Assembly (NCBI RefSeq): GCF_002215215.1
Contig: NZ_CP018632.1
Coordinates: forward strand, 3,530,501 to 3,594,500
Direction: 5' to 3'
Origin: Granulosicoccus antarcticus IMCC3135
Lineage (GTDB): Bacteria > Pseudomonadota > Gammaproteobacteria > Granulosicoccales > Granulosicoccaceae
Length of the DNA stretch: 64,000 nucleotides
The notes under the pieces are model-generated. The model did not search any database. It saw nothing but the letters and a program-made list of their open reading frames with translations, and was not told the DNA's origin. Shown here piece after piece: positions 33,579-42,397 of this stretch (positions are counted from its first letter, which is position 1; each line of letters begins with the position of its first letter). A program made the translations under genes and the position numbers.

Positions 33579-35492
33579 ATGACAAGCAACTACAAGGCAG
33601 TCTACGAGCAGTGGCAGCAAGATCCTTCGGCATTCTGGGAAAAGGCTGCTGAGAATATTGACTGGATACGTCCGGCAACACAGGTATTCAATGCTGAGTC
33701 GGGAGCCTATGGTCGCTGGTTCGACGGAGCTCTATGCAATACCTGTGCAAACTGTGTCGATCGGCATGTCGAGGCCGGCAACGGTGAGCGACTGGCATTG
33801 ATATACGACAGTCCGGTTACCGGACAGGTCAGGAAATACACCTATCAGCAATTGCTGGTGGAAGTCGGTGCACTGGCCTCGGTCATGCTCGATGCGGGCG
33901 TCAGCAGAGGTGATCGGGTCATTATCTACATGCCCATGGTGGCCGAAGCCATCATCGCCATGCTCGCTTGCGCCCGTATCGGAGCCGTACATTCGGTTGT
34001 GTTTGGCGGATTTGCAGCGCCGGAGCTGGCAACTCGCATCGAGGATGCCACTGCCAAGTATGTGATTTCTGCCTCTTGCGGTATTGAGCCGGGACGTCTG
34101 GTGGCCTACAAACCACTGCTTGATGAGGCGATCAAATTATCGTCACACAAGCCCGATGGCTGCCTGATATTGCAACGCGAGCAGCTGTCTTGTGAGTTAC
34201 TCGCCGGGCGCGATGCTGACTACGCAGAGCTGGTGGGTGCCGCCATGGCTTCAGGACGGGTCAGTGAGTGTGTGCCGGTTGCGGCAACCGATCCTCTTTA
34301 TATTCTGTACACCTCCGGTACCACAGGGCAACCCAAAGGGGTGGTGCGTGACAATGGCGGGCATATGGTTGCGCTGCGCTGGGCGCTGGAAAATCATTAC
34401 GGTATGAAGCCTGGTGATGTGTTCTGGGCAGCCTCGGATGTGGGTTGGGTGGTCGGACATTCGTTCATCTGTTACGGCCCGCTACTGAACGGCAACACGA
34501 CGGTGGTCTACGAAGGCAAACCTGTTGGCACACCCGATGCCGGTGCGTTCTGGCGGGTTATTCAGGATCATAAAGTTGCGGCACTGTTCGCGGCACCGAC
34601 GGCTTTGCGCTCTATCAAGAAGGTTGATCCGCAAGGCGAATTTATCAAGCAATACGATCTGAGTGCTTTTCGTACGCTTTTTCTGGCGGGTGAGCGTTCA
34701 GACGTTGCAACCATTGAATGGGCGCAAGAAAAACTGCAACGCCCGGTGGTGGATCACTGGTGGCAAACAGAAACAGGATGGCCAATGTCGGGTAACCCGG
34801 TTGGCCTCGGCTTGCTGCCTGTGAAGCCAGGTTCCCCCGGGGTGCCCATGCCAGGATATGACATCCAGGTGCTCGACGATGAAGGTCATTCCTTGCCTGC
34901 GGGTGAGCTGGGTAACATCGTCTGTAAATTGCCGTTGCCACCATCCGGATTCCCGACGCTGTGGAATGCCGAAGAACGGTTTCACGATGCCTACCTGAGT
35001 GAGTACCCCGGCTACTATGCAACAGCCGATGCCGGGATGATCGATGAGGAGGGCTATGTCTTCATCATGTCGCGTACTGATGACATCATCAATGTGGCAG
35101 GCCACCGACTGTCAACCGGAGCCATGGAAGAGGTCATAGGCGGCCATCCTGATATTGCAGAATCTGCGGTTGTCGGGCTGGCGGATCCCTTGAAAAGACA
35201 GTTGCCGGTCGGCTTCTACGTCACCAACGATGGTGTCGATAAAGACCCTGAGCTATTGCAGGCCGAACTGGTGCAGCGAGTACGTGAAGCCATCGGCCCG
35301 GTCGCCGCTTTCAAGATTGCCATCGAAGTGCCGCGTTTGCCAAAAACCCGCTCTGGCAAGGTGCTTCGAGGCACGATTCAGAAAATAGGTGACGGCGTCG
35401 ATTGGAAGTTGCCGGCTGCCATCGATGACCCGGAGAGTCTGGCAGAAATTACAGAAGCTCTGGTACGCAAAGGAATTCTAAAACGAGGGTAG
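33579..35492 (+). CDS. prpE: Propionyl-CoA/acyl-CoA synthetase (PrpE-like)
   Basis: A 637-residue acetyl/propionyl-CoA synthetase-type ligase, normal for PrpE (about 630). Motifs: NTCANCVDRHVEAGNGERLAL, LYILYTSGTTGQPKGVVRDN (P-loop A3, with the PrpE-like VVRDNGGH), DVGWVVGHSFICYGPLL, WWQTETGWPM (A5), ATADAGMIDEEGY (A7), SRTDDIINVAGHRLSTGAME (A8) and the acetylatable Lys in RSGKVLRGT. It converts propionate or a related short acid to the CoA ester. It sits between hyuB and the ABC ATPase and may activate the acid left after ring opening and oxidation. Confidence 0.87.
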   Translation: MTSNYKAVYEQWQQDPSAFWEKAAENIDWIRPATQVFNAESGAYGRWFDGALCNTCANCVDRHVEAGNGERLALIYDSPVTGQVRKYTYQQLLVEVGALASVMLDAGVSRGDRVIIYMPMVAEAIIAMLACARIGAVHSVVFGGFAAPELATRIEDATAKYVISASCGIEPGRLVAYKPLLDEAIKLSSHKPDGCLILQREQLSCELLAGRDADYAELVGAAMASGRVSECVPVAATDPLYILYTSGTTGQPKGVVRDNGGHMVALRWALENHYGMKPGDVFWAASDVGWVVGHSFICYGPLLNGNTTVVYEGKPVGTPDAGAFWRVIQDHKVAALFAAPTALRSIKKVDPQGEFIKQYDLSAFRTLFLAGERSDVATIEWAQEKLQRPVVDHWWQTETGWPMSGNPVGLGLLPVKPGSPGVPMPGYDIQVLDDEGHSLPAGELGNIVCKLPLPPSGFPTLWNAEERFHDAYLSEYPGYYATADAGMIDEEGYVFIMSRTDDIINVAGHRLSTGAMEEVIGGHPDIAESAVVGLADPLKRQLPVGFYVTNDGVDKDPELLQAELVQRVREAIGPVAAFKIAIEVPRLPKTRSGKVLRGTIQKIGDGVDWKLPAAIDDPESLAEITEALVRKGILKRG

Positions 35493-35495
35493 GTC

Positions 35496-36239
35496 ATGAC
35501 TGAGCAGCCAGCGGTGCAGATGCAGGACGTCAATAAATACTATGACGATTTCCATGCATTGAAGCACATCAATCTTGAAGTCAAGCGCGGTGAAAAGATT
35601 GTCGTCTGCGGTCCCTCGGGGTCAGGCAAGTCGACAATGATCCGCACTATCAACCAGCTGGAAGAGCATCAGTCGGGTGAGATAAAGATCAATGGCAATC
35701 GTATGAGTGCTGATTTACCCAATATCGAGCTGATGCGCCGAGATGTGGGTATGGTCTTCCAGCACTTCAATCTGTTCCCGCATATGACCATTCTGGAGAA
35801 CTGCACCCTGGCGCCGATCAAGGCCCGCAAGGTGCACCAGGCGGATGCAGAGGCTCAGGCCATGCAGTATCTGAACAAGGTTCATATAGGTAATCAGGCC
35901 AATAAATTCCCCGGGCAACTCTCCGGTGGACAGCAGCAGCGTGTGGCGATTGCACGTGCCTTGTGCATGCGCCCGGAAATCATGCTGTTCGATGAGCCTA
36001 CATCTGCACTTGACCCCGAGATGATTGGTGAAGTGCTGGATGTCATGATCACCCTGGCGCAAGAGGGCATGACCATGATTTGCGTGACGCATGAAATGGG
36101 CTTTGCCAGAAAAGTATCTGACCGTGTCATTTTCATGGATGCCGGGGAGATTGTGGAAGAGAATGAGCCTGAAGCGTTTTTCTCCGATCCGCAGCAGGAA
36201 AGAACTCGAAAATTTCTGGATCAGGTGTTGAAGGCCTGA
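35496..36239 (+). CDS. Amino-acid ABC transporter ATPase (AapP/GlnQ family)
   Basis: A 247-residue ATPase starting 3 bases after the ligase stop. Complete nucleotide-binding motifs: Walker [11 protein letters not shown]-loop [12 protein letters not shown], signature [15 protein letters not shown], Walker [16 protein letters not shown] and the switch His in [14 protein letters not shown]. No permease or binding-protein gene is in this operon. The damaged aap locus at 8.4-14.3 kb has permeases but no ATPase, so this protein may be its AapP or serve a transporter elsewhere. That link is inference from family resemblance. Confidence 0.9.
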   Translation: MTEQPAVQMQDVNKYYDDFHALKHINLEVKRGEKIVVCGPSGSGKSTMIRTINQLEEHQSGEIKINGNRMSADLPNIELMRRDVGMVFQHFNLFPHMTILENCTLAPIKARKVHQADAEAQAMQYLNKVHIGNQANKFPGQLSGGQQQRVAIARALCMRPEIMLFDEPTSALDPEMIGEVLDVMITLAQEGMTMICVTHEMGFARKVSDRVIFMDAGEIVEENEPEAFFSDPQQERTRKFLDQVLKA

Positions 36240-36294
36240 GGCAGGTATCAGGTTGCAGGCGGGTTCATGGTTGTGTTGAAAGCGCGCTCATCAT

Positions 36295-36340
36295 CGTACT
36301 GTCGGGTGATATAGAAAGTCATCGCTCGCCCGGCAGTACG
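36295..36340. terminator. Long inverted repeat between convergent genes
   Basis: CGTACTGTCGGG (36295-36306) pairs with CCCGGCAGTACG (36329-36340): 12 bp with one G.T pair and a 22-base loop, followed by ATAAAAG. It lies between the ABC ATPase and hsp20 stops and may end transcription both ways, although U tracts are weak. Confidence 0.45.
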
Positions 36341-36374
36341 ATAAAAGCTGTCCGTACGCGACACTATCAACGAA

Positions 36375-36842
36375 TCATGCTAGCTCGAATGCTTTAAATC
36401 CGCTGGCCGCCATTCTCTTCGAGACAGAGACGACCAGAATTTCATTAGAAAACTGCATCTTGACGGTATTTTCCCTGACCCCGCTTTGCAGAGGAATAAT
36501 CCAACGGCAACCGGGCTGAGAGTACTCGCCCAGATAGTAACTCTTGCTCTGCAGCTCCCGTTCTCTGGTTTCGATGATCATTGACTGGTTCTGGAAAGAG
36601 ACATCAACATCACCCGGTTTGTATCCTGGTAGTTCGGCTTCTACCGTGATGGCATCATCGGTCTCCGTGAAACTCAGGTGTAGAGACTGGCCTTTGTCGA
36701 AGGACATACTGGAGGTGGATGTCAGTTGCGAACCTGCACTGTTGTCAAATACCTTGTTGATCTCTGCGCGAAGATGACCCATCAGGTCATCGTCTTGATG
36801 AGAACTTTCTGAAATGTTGGAAGTATATTTTCGTATCTGCAT
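36375..36842 (-). CDS. Small heat-shock protein (Hsp20/alpha-crystallin)
   Basis: A 155-residue chaperone. The alpha-crystallin domain covers about 50-145: LHLSFTETDDAITVEAELPG, GDVDVSFQNQSMIIETRERE, GEYSQPGCRWIIPL (GCR in place of the usual F-x-R-x-x-x-L-P) and MQFSNEILVVSVSKR (in place of the A-x-x-x-N-G-V-L motif). The C-terminal I-x-I/V anchor motif is not evident. The N-terminal arm is short and polar. ATG 36842 has GGAG 8 bases upstream. I saw no sigma-32-type promoter. Such proteins hold unfolded proteins; this one is a divergent member. Confidence 0.78.
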   Translation of the reverse strand: MQIRKYTSNISESSHQDDDLMGHLRAEINKVFDNSAGSQLTSTSSMSFDKGQSLHLSFTETDDAITVEAELPGYKPGDVDVSFQNQSMIIETRERELQSKSYYLGEYSQPGCRWIIPLQSGVRENTVKMQFSNEILVVSVSKRMAASGFKAFELA

Positions 36843-37379
36843 GTCATGCTCCAGAGTCAGTTTAACGTTGACTATTTCTAGATCAGTGGACGACCGGCGA
36901 CAATGCCATTTACTCAGGCAGTGCCCGTGTAGTTCAGAATAAGTCTATCGCCAGTGAAATATAGGGCCTGCATGTTAGATTCTTGTGTTTCAAACCTGTT
37001 CAATGCAAGGGTAATAACCTTACAGTTGATAGATGTCCCTTGGCAGATTGTGACGAACTGCAACTCAGCTTGGTCGCCACCGGCCGCGTCACGTGGCGGC
37101 TTGCGAGTAAAGTCATGAGTCAAGAGCCTGTCGATGCTGGTGCATTGCCTCAAGTCGCATGGAGGTAAATACGGTTACCGGTCTGTAACACAAGATCTTG
37201 CGTTACTCGGCTCCCGGACCTTGTTCTGAATCACAAATAACCTGCGTCGAGTCAATGAAATATTCGGCCAGACGCTATGGTTACAAAGGGCTCACCCTTG
37301 TTGCTATCAGGTGTGGTTGCAAGATGCCCTGGCGGTGAGTTTTAGTAATAGTCGTCTATTCACTCAAATACAGCGCTTA
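36843..37379. other. 537-bp intergenic region
   Basis: It contains the hsp20 and chemoreceptor upstream regions. A 79-codon minus-strand frame (36914-37153) shows no recognisable domain or ribosome site, and I do not call it a gene. Confidence 0.5.
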
Positions 37380-39557
37380 ATGTTAAAGCACGTACCGATA
37401 ACTCTAAAGGCCTTGCTGGCTCCACTGTTCTCAAGTTTACTGATTGCATTGGTGGTTTTCGTTTTCTATGCCAGTTACCAGTCGGCGGAAGAGCGAAGGG
37501 CTGAGGACAAGCTTGTCCGATCCATCAATGCAGAGTTGCATGAGCTATCAGTGCAGGTTGAAACCACGCAGGCGTTACTGGGTCGGTTCAGTAGCTGGAT
37601 TCAGACGGGCAATGAAATCGATGAGGCGTTAGGTGGTGTGCCCGGGCTTGTGGCGAACCTTGAGCTTTCCAATCAGATGCTGTCTGCTCTGGAAGCTGGC
37701 GTTGATGGTGGTAGCGCAGAGTTGGTTGTCGCCATCCGGACATCGTTTGATGAATACAAGACGGTATTCCTCAGGACTGCTGAGGTCATCGATTCCAATC
37801 CTTACATCTCGACCAATTTGCTGATCAGCAGTTATCCTGCCTTTGACGAGATGAAGTTCAGAATTGTTGCGCTTGAAAAATATTTCATCGACTATCTGAA
37901 GCGAATGGATGAGGTAGCCACTGCTGCAAAACAAGATTCTCTGAACATCGTCGTAGCGGTGTCCGGGTTCGCCTTTTTGGCATCACTGCTGGCTGGGTGG
38001 TTGTTCGGACGCGCCATCGCGGTTCCTGTACGCAAGCTTTCAAGGATCATCGGTTGTCTGGCAAACGGTGAGTATGACGTTCGCGTCACTGGCACCAGGA
38101 ATCGCGATGAGTTGGGCGTCATGGCTCTGGCTGTCGAACGATTCAAGGAACAGTTACAGGAGAAACGGCGGCTGGAGAAGGCCAGTCAGCTGGGTGTCAA
38201 TAATGAACGAATCCGGCATGCCTTGAGCAGTGCCAATACCAATCTTATAGTGACGGATGAGGTGGGTGATGCCATTTTCGTCAATCATTCAATGAAGGCT
38301 TTGCTGGAAGGTGTTACGAAACATCTACCGCAAATAACGCTGCGTGCAGGCTCACTGGATTATGAGCATTTGAATTTGGGGATGTTGCTGAATGATATGG
38401 CGCCCGCAGAGCTGCTCGCTTTACGTCAGATAAAAACGTTTGAGCGCCAGCTGGGGGAATTTCATCTGCAACAGATCATCAGCCCTGTGTTTGACGAAAA
38501 CAATCAGCATATCGGCCTGGTCTTCGAGTGGGTCGACATGACTCAACGCAAAGCGAAAGAGGCACAGATACAGGAGGCTAATGCTCGTGAGCGCATGCAG
38601 GCTGAGCAGCTTCGAGCTGGCGCCGACGATTTGCTGCGCGTGGTGGCTGCGGCCCTTGACGGGGATCTGACCAAAAGAGTGGCGACGGGTGGCAATGATG
38701 CCATTGGTCAGATTGGCTCTGCTCTTGATCGTTTTTTCACATCTCTGGCAGGAAATATTCGACAAATATCGGTCAATGCCTATGATTTGAACGAGTTTTC
38801 AGGGGATTTCGAAGCTCTGAACCAGAAAATGCATGGGCTCGCCAGAGAGAGTGCTCAGCAGATTGATGATGTGTCGGCTGCCTCAGCCGATATCAGTAAT
38901 AACGTCAGCACTGTCTCTGTGGCCGTGACCGAGATGAACGTATCCATTCGCGAGATTGCCAGGAATTCGGAGCAGGCTAGCGTGGTGGCAGGAGATGCGG
39001 TGGAAATTGCCAAATCAGCGGATAAGCTGATGCGGCGCTTAAGCGAGTCGTCCATCAGTATCGGAGCAATGATCAAGGTGATTACCTCGATTGCCGAACA
39101 AACCAATCTGTTGGCGCTCAACGCCACCATTGAGGCCGCCCGTGCAGGTGATGCCGGTAAAGGCTTTGCCGTGGTGGCAAATGAGGTGAAGGAGCTGGCG
39201 AAGGAGACCGCCAAGGCAACCGATGAGATCAGAAGCAGGATCAATGCAATTCAGCAGGACAGCGATGGCGCGGTTTCGGCTATCAATGAAATCAGCGAAT
39301 TTATCGTCAACATCAGCAATCTGCAGGGGCAGATTGCCACCGGCATCCAGGAACAAAAACTGGCAACGGACGGTATCAGTCAATCCGCCGTGGAAACCGA
39401 TACTCGCACCTCAGGCATCATCGAGAACATTGCCAAGGTCTCCGCCAGCTCAGAGCACACCTTGGCGGAGACCGCCCATGCACAAGAATCTGCTTTGAAA
39501 CTGAAGAACATGGCTGGCTCCATGCACGCTCTGGTGGCAAAGTTCAATATCGATTAG
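37380..39557 (+). CDS. Membrane methyl-accepting chemotaxis protein with HAMP and PAS-like region
   Basis: A 725-residue receptor, using ATG 37380 (MLKHVPITLKALLAPLFSSL). Transmembrane helix 1 is at about 11-31, then a ~170-residue helical periplasmic sensor domain, transmembrane helix 2 (SLNIVVAVSGFAFLASLLAG, about 184-205) and a HAMP domain (VPVRKLSRIIGCLANGEYDV). A PAS-like region (about 270-395; NLIVTDEVGDAIFVN) and a second HAMP-like stretch (VVAAALDGDLTKRV) precede the signalling domain. The tip is [20 protein letters not shown] and the frame ends ALVAKFNID. No C-terminal CheR-binding pentapeptide is present. The ligand is unknown. Confidence 0.9.
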   Translation: MLKHVPITLKALLAPLFSSLLIALVVFVFYASYQSAEERRAEDKLVRSINAELHELSVQVETTQALLGRFSSWIQTGNEIDEALGGVPGLVANLELSNQMLSALEAGVDGGSAELVVAIRTSFDEYKTVFLRTAEVIDSNPYISTNLLISSYPAFDEMKFRIVALEKYFIDYLKRMDEVATAAKQDSLNIVVAVSGFAFLASLLAGWLFGRAIAVPVRKLSRIIGCLANGEYDVRVTGTRNRDELGVMALAVERFKEQLQEKRRLEKASQLGVNNERIRHALSSANTNLIVTDEVGDAIFVNHSMKALLEGVTKHLPQITLRAGSLDYEHLNLGMLLNDMAPAELLALRQIKTFERQLGEFHLQQIISPVFDENNQHIGLVFEWVDMTQRKAKEAQIQEANARERMQAEQLRAGADDLLRVVAAALDGDLTKRVATGGNDAIGQIGSALDRFFTSLAGNIRQISVNAYDLNEFSGDFEALNQKMHGLARESAQQIDDVSAASADISNNVSTVSVAVTEMNVSIREIARNSEQASVVAGDAVEIAKSADKLMRRLSESSISIGAMIKVITSIAEQTNLLALNATIEAARAGDAGKGFAVVANEVKELAKETAKATDEIRSRINAIQQDSDGAVSAINEISEFIVNISNLQGQIATGIQEQKLATDGISQSAVETDTRTSGIIENIAKVSASSEHTLAETAHAQESALKLKNMAGSMHALVAKFNID

Positions 39558-39739
39558 AGGCCCAGTGCTGCGCGTTTTTGATCGCTGCTAACAGCGAAAA
39601 ACATTCTCACAAATATACCACCATTGCTTTGGGGTCGGACCACCAGCGGTGCAAACACTCTTGCACTGTCCAACATCTCAACCATTCGAGATAGTAGACA
39701 CTGAGGAAGGTGCGCGATCGATGGAATAAGCGCAGAAAA

Positions 39740-40675
39740 TCAGGCTTTGCAATCCGCAGTCTGCTCAATGATGGCATCGGCTAACAACCGAGCTGCACGC
39801 GAAGGCCGGTCTCCACTGAAGATTATCTGAAATGGATTGGCAAACGTAATACGCGAAGGTGCCAATGCGCGCAATCGGCCTGACTGCAGGCCCTCAGCTG
39901 CGTAGTGACTTGGTAGAAAACCAATGTAACAGCCCGAGTTCAACAAAATGAGAGTGCCTTCCATGTGTGCAGTGACTGCGCGCCATTCGAAATTGACTCC
40001 GCAAATGGGGAGGCGTTGCATATAGCTTCTTCCGGCGAAAGCGTGTTGTGCAAGTAGTGTTGCGTTGATTTTCCTGTTGGCCACCTTGAACAAGGGGTGG
40101 TCCTTGCCACAGTAAAGATGCTGGGTTTCCGAAAAAATGGTGATCGCATTCGAACTTGAAAAATGCTGCTGTTCTGGCAGTAGTACCAAATGGTAGCGGC
40201 CACCCAGTACGCCCTGTAATAGAACTTGTGGTGCTGCTATATCGAAATCTGGCTCGACTTTGGGTGCACGTATCGCCAATGTGCGAAAAGCTTCGTGCAG
40301 ATTGAGGCTGCTGTTGGTCACCATGGCATCGACAGTACCGAAAGCCAGTTGTCCGTTGAGTTCGCCTTGCACATCGCCAACCTCGCCCTGAAAGCGCTCT
40401 ATCGAGCCGAAGAGGTCGAGTACCGCTGAATGCACGCGACTACCTTCAAGGGTCAGTTGGAAACCACTACGGCCGCGTTCGCACAATCGCAGAGCCAGTC
40501 GTTCTTCCAGATGACGCATATGAGTCGAGATAGTCGACTGACTCATACCGAGGCTTGCTTGTGCCGCTGAGAAACCATTGCAGCGCACGATTTCGGTGAA
40601 CACCTTAAGCAAGCGCAGATCAATGTCGTTGAGCACCAAGTGATGCTGACGGTGGTTGTAATTCGATTTGTACAT
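39740..40675 (-). CDS. LysR-family regulator of the adjacent ureohydrolase
   Basis: A 311-residue LysR protein. ATG 40675 (MYKSNYNHRQHHLVLNDIDL) is preferred; the frame opens 6 codons earlier only at a TTG. The helix-turn-helix is at about 20-75 (FSAAQASLGMSQSTISTHMR) with wing LALRLCERGRSGFQLT. The effector domain starts at about 105 (GQLAFGTVDAMVTNSSLNLH). It is divergent from the ureohydrolase gene with 92 bases between starts, an AT-rich stretch suited to LysR binding, so it is most likely its regulator. Confidence 0.85.
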   Translation of the reverse strand: MYKSNYNHRQHHLVLNDIDLRLLKVFTEIVRCNGFSAAQASLGMSQSTISTHMRHLEERLALRLCERGRSGFQLTLEGSRVHSAVLDLFGSIERFQGEVGDVQGELNGQLAFGTVDAMVTNSSLNLHEAFRTLAIRAPKVEPDFDIAAPQVLLQGVLGGRYHLVLLPEQQHFSSSNAITIFSETQHLYCGKDHPLFKVANRKINATLLAQHAFAGRSYMQRLPICGVNFEWRAVTAHMEGTLILLNSGCYIGFLPSHYAAEGLQSGRLRALAPSRITFANPFQIIFSGDRPSRAARLLADAIIEQTADCKA

Positions 40676-40767
40676 ACATTGAGAATTACACAAGTAAACA
40701 TCAAAAATCAGATATTTTTATAGCCTGAAATACTGAATATGCTTGTCGGAAATGGAGAGATGAACAA

Positions 40768-41739
40768 ATGACAACGAACTCTTACGACAGTGGGCGACTG
40801 AATCTTCCCTTTGTGGGTATCAGTACGTTTGGCAAGTCGCCTTATCTGGCGGACTGGGACAACATCGATGCTGATGTCGCCATTCTTGGGGCTCCGTTCG
40901 ATTTTGGTACTCAATGGCGCGCTGGAGCACGCTTTGGCCCACGGGGTATTCGCGAGGCCTCAACGCTGTTCTCATTTGGTCACGGTGGCGCCTACGATCA
41001 TGAAGATGACGTCACTTATCTGCCAGCCGACAAGGTTCGAATCGTTGATCTGGGAGATGCCGATATCGTACATACGGACACACAGCAATCACACGCAAAC
41101 ATTGCCTACGGCGTGGAAAAGATTCTCGCAGCCGGAGCCTTGCCTGTCGTATTGGGTGGTGATCATTCAGTCAATATTCCTTGCATCAATGCGTTTGAGA
41201 AAGACTGCACTGTTAACGGCCCCATACATCTGGTCCAGTTTGATGCGCACCTGGATTTTGTAGATGAACGCCACGGGGTACGTTATGGGCATGGCAACCC
41301 GATGCGTCGAGCAGCAGAAAAGCCCTATGTTACTGGTCTGACTCAGCTCGGTATTCGAAACGTTTCTTCTACAGCCAAAGACGGTTATGAGGCCGCTAGA
41401 TCCATGGGCTCAAATATCCTGTCAGTTCGGCAAATTCGAGCACTTGGGGTCAGTGCGGTATTGGAACAAATTCCAGTCGGTGTCCGTTACTACATCACGA
41501 TTGATATCGATGGCTTCGATCCTTCCATTGCACCTGGAACAGGCACGCCTTCACACGGCGGTTTCATCTATTACGAGGTGCTAGAACTTCTCGCAGGCCT
41601 ATGTAAAAGAGGGACCGTAGTTGGTGTAGACCTGGTCGAAGTGGCACCGGATTACGACCACTCTGGCACCACGACAACGTTGGCGGCGCAGGTGCTGATG
41701 AACCTGATTGGCAGAATCATGCACGAGAAGCAGACTTGA
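40768..41739 (+). CDS. Agmatinase/guanidinobutyrase-type ureohydrolase
   Basis: A 323-residue binuclear-manganese hydrolase of the arginase/agmatinase family, which removes urea from a guanidino compound. All metal ligands are visible: His133 in GGDHSV, Asp159/His161/Asp163 in FDAHLDF, and Asp246/Asp248 in TIDIDGFDPS. PGTGTPSHGG fits agmatinase-like members more than arginase. ATG 40768 has GGAGAG about 12 bases upstream. Control by the divergent LysR is likely. The substrate may be agmatine, 4-guanidinobutyrate or 3-guanidinopropionate; residues near the active site do not decide this by eye. Confidence 0.9.
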   Translation: MTTNSYDSGRLNLPFVGISTFGKSPYLADWDNIDADVAILGAPFDFGTQWRAGARFGPRGIREASTLFSFGHGGAYDHEDDVTYLPADKVRIVDLGDADIVHTDTQQSHANIAYGVEKILAAGALPVVLGGDHSVNIPCINAFEKDCTVNGPIHLVQFDAHLDFVDERHGVRYGHGNPMRRAAEKPYVTGLTQLGIRNVSSTAKDGYEAARSMGSNILSVRQIRALGVSAVLEQIPVGVRYYITIDIDGFDPSIAPGTGTPSHGGFIYYEVLELLAGLCKRGTVVGVDLVEVAPDYDHSGTTTTLAAQVLMNLIGRIMHEKQT

Positions 41740-41772
41740 GCCTGGGCAACTTGCTTTTGTGTCGACCTTGCT

Positions 41773-42290
41773 TCACCGAATCAGTGTACCCAACCAGTCG
41801 AGAAACACCCCCAGCCGCCGCAACCCTGAAATGCGCGTCAGATAGAGTGCTGAGATCTCTAGCGGCTCGGAATCCAGCTGTCCTGGAAACAGCTCGACCA
41901 GGCGGCCTGCTGCAATATCTTCTGCGACTCCGCTCGGAATTCAGCGAGTCGTGGGGCGAGTACGTGAAGGGCGAAGGGAACAGGGGCATTCACGCGCAGA
42001 GGTCCGTCAGGGGCTTGCCCGGTGGTCGTGATCTCTTGCAGGCATCCGGCCCGATCCAGAATGTCGCGTGCGGCGGCCAGAACAGTGGAACCTTCAGGTG
42101 TGATTTCGACAAGTCGCGTGGTTCGGCGCAGCAGGAAGACGCCTAGTTGCTGCTCCAGCCGGGTTAATGAACGGCTCAGTGTTGAGGCAGACACACCTCG
42201 GTTTCGCGTGGACTCGGCAAAGCCACCTCGACTCGAGAGCTGGCAGTTCTTGTTGGCAAAGGCTGTTTGTACAAACTACCCGGTGGTGGT
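41773..42290 (-). pseudogene. LysR-family regulator, internally deleted and frameshifted
   Basis: On the minus strand the start region reads LSSRGGFAESTRNRGVSAST, then the helix-turn-helix and wing SRSLTRLEQQLGVFLLRRTT, and the start of the effector domain (VNAPVPFALHVLAPRLAEFR). After about 110 residues the frame changes, and another frame reads GRLVELFPGQLDSEPLEISA then LYLTRISGLRRLGVFLDWLG to TGA at 41773-41775, the normal last segment of a LysR protein. About 140-150 middle residues are missing. The upstream end lacks a credible start codon and has a TAG just before. It is a decayed gene downstream of, and convergent with, the ureohydrolase. Confidence 0.8.
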
Positions 42291-42397
42291 CGAAGTACAC
42301 GCTACGCCCTGAGCGCGGTAACGCATTCTGGATGAAATGCTACAAACAGTTCTGAGTCATTATGGGCGGTGGGATCTGCACTGTTGAGATAGCATCG

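Noticed and set aside
36914-37153. 79-codon minus-strand frame upstream of the membrane chemoreceptor
   Set aside because: No family resemblance, no ribosome site, and no conserved neighbour relation.
39575-39601. TTTTT-GAT-CGCTG-CTAA-CAGCG-AAAAA as a terminator
   Set aside because: The T tract is before the stem for the plus strand and before it for the minus strand as well, so it lacks the 3' U run in both directions.
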